This document shows positions 61,119 through 64,000 of a stretch of 64,000 nucleotides of DNA, in pieces. Below the pieces are notes generated by a model. It ran no database searches, had not been told where the DNA came from, and saw nothing but the letters and a program-made list of their open reading frames with translations. The stretch is from positions 945,690-1,009,689 of the forward strand of contig JADKGX010000002.1 in assembly GCA_016722065.1 (NCBI GenBank), given 5' to 3'. The position numbers were made by a program, and so were the translations under genes. Position 1 is the stretch's first letter. Each line of letters opens with the position of its first letter. The stretch is from Planctomycetota bacterium (GTDB lineage Bacteria > Planctomycetota > UBA8742 > UBA2392).

Positions 61119-62575
61119 CAACGCTGATCGTCGTCAACAATCCTTCGCGCTGGTCCTCGAGATTCCGGATGTCCAGGGTGGTGTCCGCCAAGGCCTACCT
61201 GACCGACCCGGAATACAGCAGCTGCAGGGCATCAAGGTTTTCAACCTGTGCCGCTACTACAGTTATCAAAGCCTGGCGTATTACGTCAGCCTGCTGGCCG
61301 AGGCACGCGGGCACCGGCGCTGCCCGACATTGCAACGACCATGAACCTGCGCACGCTTTCGATGCCGCGGCCCATGGCCAACGAACTTGACGAAGAAATG
61401 CAAAAGGCGCTGGGCGCTGAAATCGCCCGAGTTTGACCTGAGCATCTACTTCGGCGCAACATGGCCAATCGTTACGAGAAACTGGCGCTTCAAATCTTCA
61501 ACCAGTTCCTTCGCCGTTTCTGCGCGCGCATTTCAAACGTGGCGAAGAAGGCTGAAATGGCCAGCGTCACCACGATCAGCCTGAACGACGTACCCGAAAG
61601 CCACAGACCGTTCATTGTCGACAGCGCCATGTTGCAACTGGCGCGCAAGCGCCACCAGAAGCCGCGCCGCAGCAAGGGCCGCCATGATGTGGCGATTCTG
61701 GCCACGACGAAGACGAGCCGCACAAACCCAGCGACGCCCGCGCAATCAAGCGCTTTGCGATGCAGCCTCATGACCCTCAGCATCAACACCGAGATCATCG
61801 ACAAGAACGATTACGGCCGGCTGGGCCGAATCTGACGGCCTGTTCATCCGCGAGACTACAAACGTCAACCACCACACCTATCGTTTCGCGCGCCGGGCGC
61901 AGAACCTTGGGCTGGTGGTGATTGACGACCCGCGCAGCATTCTGCGCTGCACCAACAAGGTTCACCTGGCCGAGTTGCTGAACCGGCACAATCTCAGGGC
62001 CCGCGCACAATGATTGTGCATGAGGACAACATTGACGAAGTCGGGCGCACACTCGGCCTGCCCTGTGTGCTCAAGGGCTGCCTCGACGGCGCCTTCAGCA
62101 AAGGCGTGATGAAAGCCGCCGATGAATCCGAACTTCGCAAGGCCATTGAGGTCATGCTGGGAAGAATCCGACCTGCTGATCGCGCAAGAGTTCGTGCCCA
62201 CGGAATACGATGGCGCGTGGGCGTGCTGGACCGCCGCGCCCTGGGGTATGTGTGCCGCTATCATGGCGCGCGAACACTGGCAGATCGCCAACACGGCGAG
62301 GGCGGCACAGTACGGGCGACCGACAGCATTCCGGTTGAGGAAGCCCCGCCCGAAGTCGTCAAAGCCGCCATCAAGGCCGCCAACTTGATCGGCGACGGGT
62401 TGGCTGGCGTGGACCTGAAACTGATTAACGACGAGCCCCCGATCATTGAAGTCAACGACAACCCGAACCTGGAAGCCGGCGTGGAGGATGCCGTGCTGAA
62501 GGAAGAACTCGGCGCCGCCAGCCGGTGTGTTTTGCGCCGCATTGAGGCCGGGCCCCACGGCACCGGTGGCCATGA
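61115..62575 (+). pseudogene. RimK-like ATP-grasp ligase, frameshifted
   Basis: Successive frames spell the RimK-family layout: MTTLIVVNNPSRW, the N-terminal domain segments FNLCRYYSYQSLAYYVSLLA, LRTLSMPRPMANELDEEMQK and LSIYFGA; YDVAIL-like RHDVAILA; then the ATP-grasp core with FIRETTNVNHHTYRFARRAQ, VIDDPRSILRCTNKVHLAEL, PCVLKGCLDGAFSKGVMKAA, DLLIAQEFVPTEYD, WRVGVLDRRALGYVCRYH and LIGDGLAGVDLKLINDEPPI followed by IEVNDNPNLEAGVEDAVL. About ten indels separate them. Members of this family, with an N-terminal domain of their own, are encoded beside GCS2-type ligases and probably build gamma-glutamyl or amide peptide bonds. Active-site residues (Lys in VLKG, the metal-binding EVNDN) are all present. 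Confidence 0.7.
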
Positions 62576-63770
62576 CCCTGCACCTGTTTGAAGGTTACGG
62601 CATTGAGCTGGAAACATGATCGCCGACCGGGATACGCTGGCCGTGCGCCCGATCAGCGATCTGTGTTACGCCAGGCCAACGGCAACGACGAAGGTGATTG
62701 CGAAAACGGCGCCGCGGCTCAGTAAATGAGCTTGTGCTGCATGTTCTGAGTTCAAGACCAACGGTCAAAGCGCCCGATCTGGCGGCCCTGCCGGCGCTGT
62801 TTGCAGCCAGGGTGAAGCAGGTCAACGCGATGCTGGCTGCGCACAACGCCATGCGCTGCCGGGGTCCATGCACCCATTCTTTGACCCGATGACCGAAACG
62901 AAGCTGTGGCCGCTCAGCAACAACGTGGTCTACGAAACCCACAACCGCATCTTTGATTGCCGCGGTCATGGCTGGAGCAACCTGCAAAGCACGCACCTGA
63001 ACCTGCCCTTTGCCAACGACACCGAGTTTGCCCGCCTGCACGCTGCGATTCGCATGATTCTGCTGATTCTGCCCGCCCTGTCCCGGCGGGCTCGCCAGTT
63101 GCCGATGGCAAGCTGCAAGACGCGCTGGATTTTCGACTGGTGAAATACTCCACCAACTCGGCGCGCATTCCCAGCGCCACCGGCAAGGTCGTACCAGCGC
63201 GTCCACACCAAAGAGGCTTACTACCGAGAGATTCTGCAGCGCATCGGGAACGACACCAAACCCTTGGACCCCGACTGGCAACCGAGAGGGCGAATACGCC
63301 ACGCGCGCGGCGCGATTGCCCGCTGACCGCATGGCCATCGAGATTCGAGTTCTCGATATCCGGGAATGCCCAAGCGCCGATATCGCCATCTGTGCGCTGG
63401 TTGCCCAGACTCTCGGGCCTTGATTGCCGGCATCGCACGCCCGATTGACGACCTCATGCTCTGGCCCGTGGACCCCTTGGCGGCCATGTTTCGCCAAACC
63501 TGGTCAGCGCCGAAAACACACAAGTCACCGACGGCGAGTATCTGGCCGCGCTGGGGTTGCTGGCAGTAAAATACGGCCGGCGAAATCTGGCGTCCTCTGC
63601 AGCGCGGGTGATGCCGCAAGATTCGCTTTTGCACCTGCGCTGACGTGATCTTGAAACAGGGCGGCCCTGGCTTCGCGCCTGAAGCGGGCGCTGGGGCGCA
63701 GCCGGTCGGCGCAATCGCTGCCACCTGGCAGCAACTGGCGGCCTATCTGCCTGGAAACCGGTAGTTTACG
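62572..63770 (+). pseudogene. GCS2-type (YbdK-like) glutamate-cysteine ligase, frameshifted
   Basis: The start MTLHLFEGYGIELE at 62572 overlaps the expected RimK stop (ATGA). Pieces in changing frames match COG2170: MIADRDTLAVRPISD, VNELVLHVL, FKTNG, MHPFFDPMTETKLWPLSNNV (from about 62868), YETHNRIFDCRGHGWSNLQS, THLNLPFANDTEFARLHAAI, SNSARIPSATGKV-like, HTKEAYYREILQRIGNDTK, ARGAIAR, MAIEIRVLDI and PSADIAICALVAQTL. The ligase joins glutamate or a glutamate-rich substrate with an amine. Its partnership with the RimK-like enzyme suggests two successive amide bonds on one product. All the motifs are there; the frame is not. Confidence 0.65.
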
Positions 63771-63772
63771 CC

Positions 63773-64000
63773 ATGATCTTTGACGCCTTTGTCGCGGTTG
63801 CGAACACGCAAGCCGCGCCGTGCCGGTGCGCTGGCGGCAACCGTGCTGCCACGCCCGAGGTATTGAACACGCACCGCGCCTGGGGACCCCAGGGCGCTAA
63901 CCCGGCGCCATTTTGCCCGCGCGCCTCGGCTCAAAGGGCCCGCTGTTCTGCAGGGGGGGTCACGCGCCCTGCTGGGTTGATCTGAATCGACGCGCAAACA
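63773..64000 (+). pseudogene. N-formylglutamate amidohydrolase-like gene (partial, frameshifted)
   Basis: The start MIFDAFVAVAN is at 63773. Later segments read, in several frames, AGGNR, then THRAW, DPGA, HFARALGSKGPLFC and, just before the window ends, LVDLNRRAN; GGNR...SHRGWDPGA...LVDLNRS is the N-formylglutamate amidohydrolase outline. The spacing between GGNR and HRAW is shorter than usual, so bases may be missing here. This would be the fourth gene of the cluster and extends past the right edge. Confidence 0.45.

Overview
This is a GC-rich bacterial chromosomal segment, probably from an uncultured member of the Planctomycetota or a related PVC-type lineage. The assignment is an inference. 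It rests on an oversized signal peptidase I, a Ser/Thr kinase with FHA proteins nearby, exported adhesin-like proteins with a Gly-Cys / membrane helix / Arg-cluster C-terminus, and leaderless-looking genes. No rRNA is present; one tRNA-Leu(GAG) is. Coding density is high. The sequence looks less reliable at the edges: conserved proteins are cut by frameshifts at about base 33, near 40,208 and repeatedly from about 59.3 kb to the right end.

Layout: 0-2.1 kb, end of a repetitive fibre-like protein and an FN3/Ig-type surface protein. 2.2-9.9 kb, a Tam-like methyltransferase, a membrane protein, an acetyl-CoA-synthetase-like enzyme carrying an in-frame palindromic element, small conserved proteins, an MCE and an SRPBCC protein, and two FHA proteins. 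9.9-13.4 kb, thrS and an ATP-grasp ligase. 13.4-19.1 kb, a 1,875-residue exported duplicated beta-helix protein. 19.5-28.1 kb, a Ser/Thr kinase, glmU, prs, a gingipain-like C25 peptidase, then rplY-rpsF-ssb-rpsR-rplI, and a 26-codon lysine-rich mini-gene on the minus strand. 28.1-35.7 kb, a lipoprotein and a tightly overlapping cytochrome c maturation operon with a variant CcmE (CxxxY), a CcmF with a very large insertion, CcmH, two unrecognised proteins and a CcmA-like ATPase. 35.9-39.7 kb, five pseudopilin genes behind a sigma-54-like promoter. 39.8-54.4 kb, a frameshifted phosphoesterase, a sugar-dehydrogenase-like surface protein, lepB, a peroxiredoxin, an acyl-CoA dehydrogenase, an exported dienelactone hydrolase, rsmH, mtfA, a TPR protein, a fused DppD-DppF-type ATPase, a SnoaL-like protein and tRNA-Leu. 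54.9-56.4 kb, glnA.

The most interesting segment is 56.4-59.0 kb on the minus strand. It encodes a two-domain (cobalamin-binding-like plus radical SAM) enzyme, preceded by a 41-residue Gly/Lys-rich peptide gene with its own ribosome site, a strong intercistronic hairpin, a DUF4258-like protein and an unrecognised 139-residue protein. The last two genes have matching promoter boxes. The layout fits a small ribosomally made, post-translationally modified peptide system of a type I do not recognise; function is inferred from organisation only.

From 59.2 kb to the end lie a D12-type DNA adenine methylase and a four-gene set (C39-like peptidase, RimK-like ATP-grasp ligase, GCS2-type glutamate-cysteine ligase, N-formylglutamate-amidohydrolase-like protein). 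All are readable only by switching frames, most likely because of indels at a poor contig end. A recurring signal across the window is TANNNT exactly six bases before an ATG without a Shine-Dalgarno site, at no fewer than six genes, implying widespread leaderless transcription.
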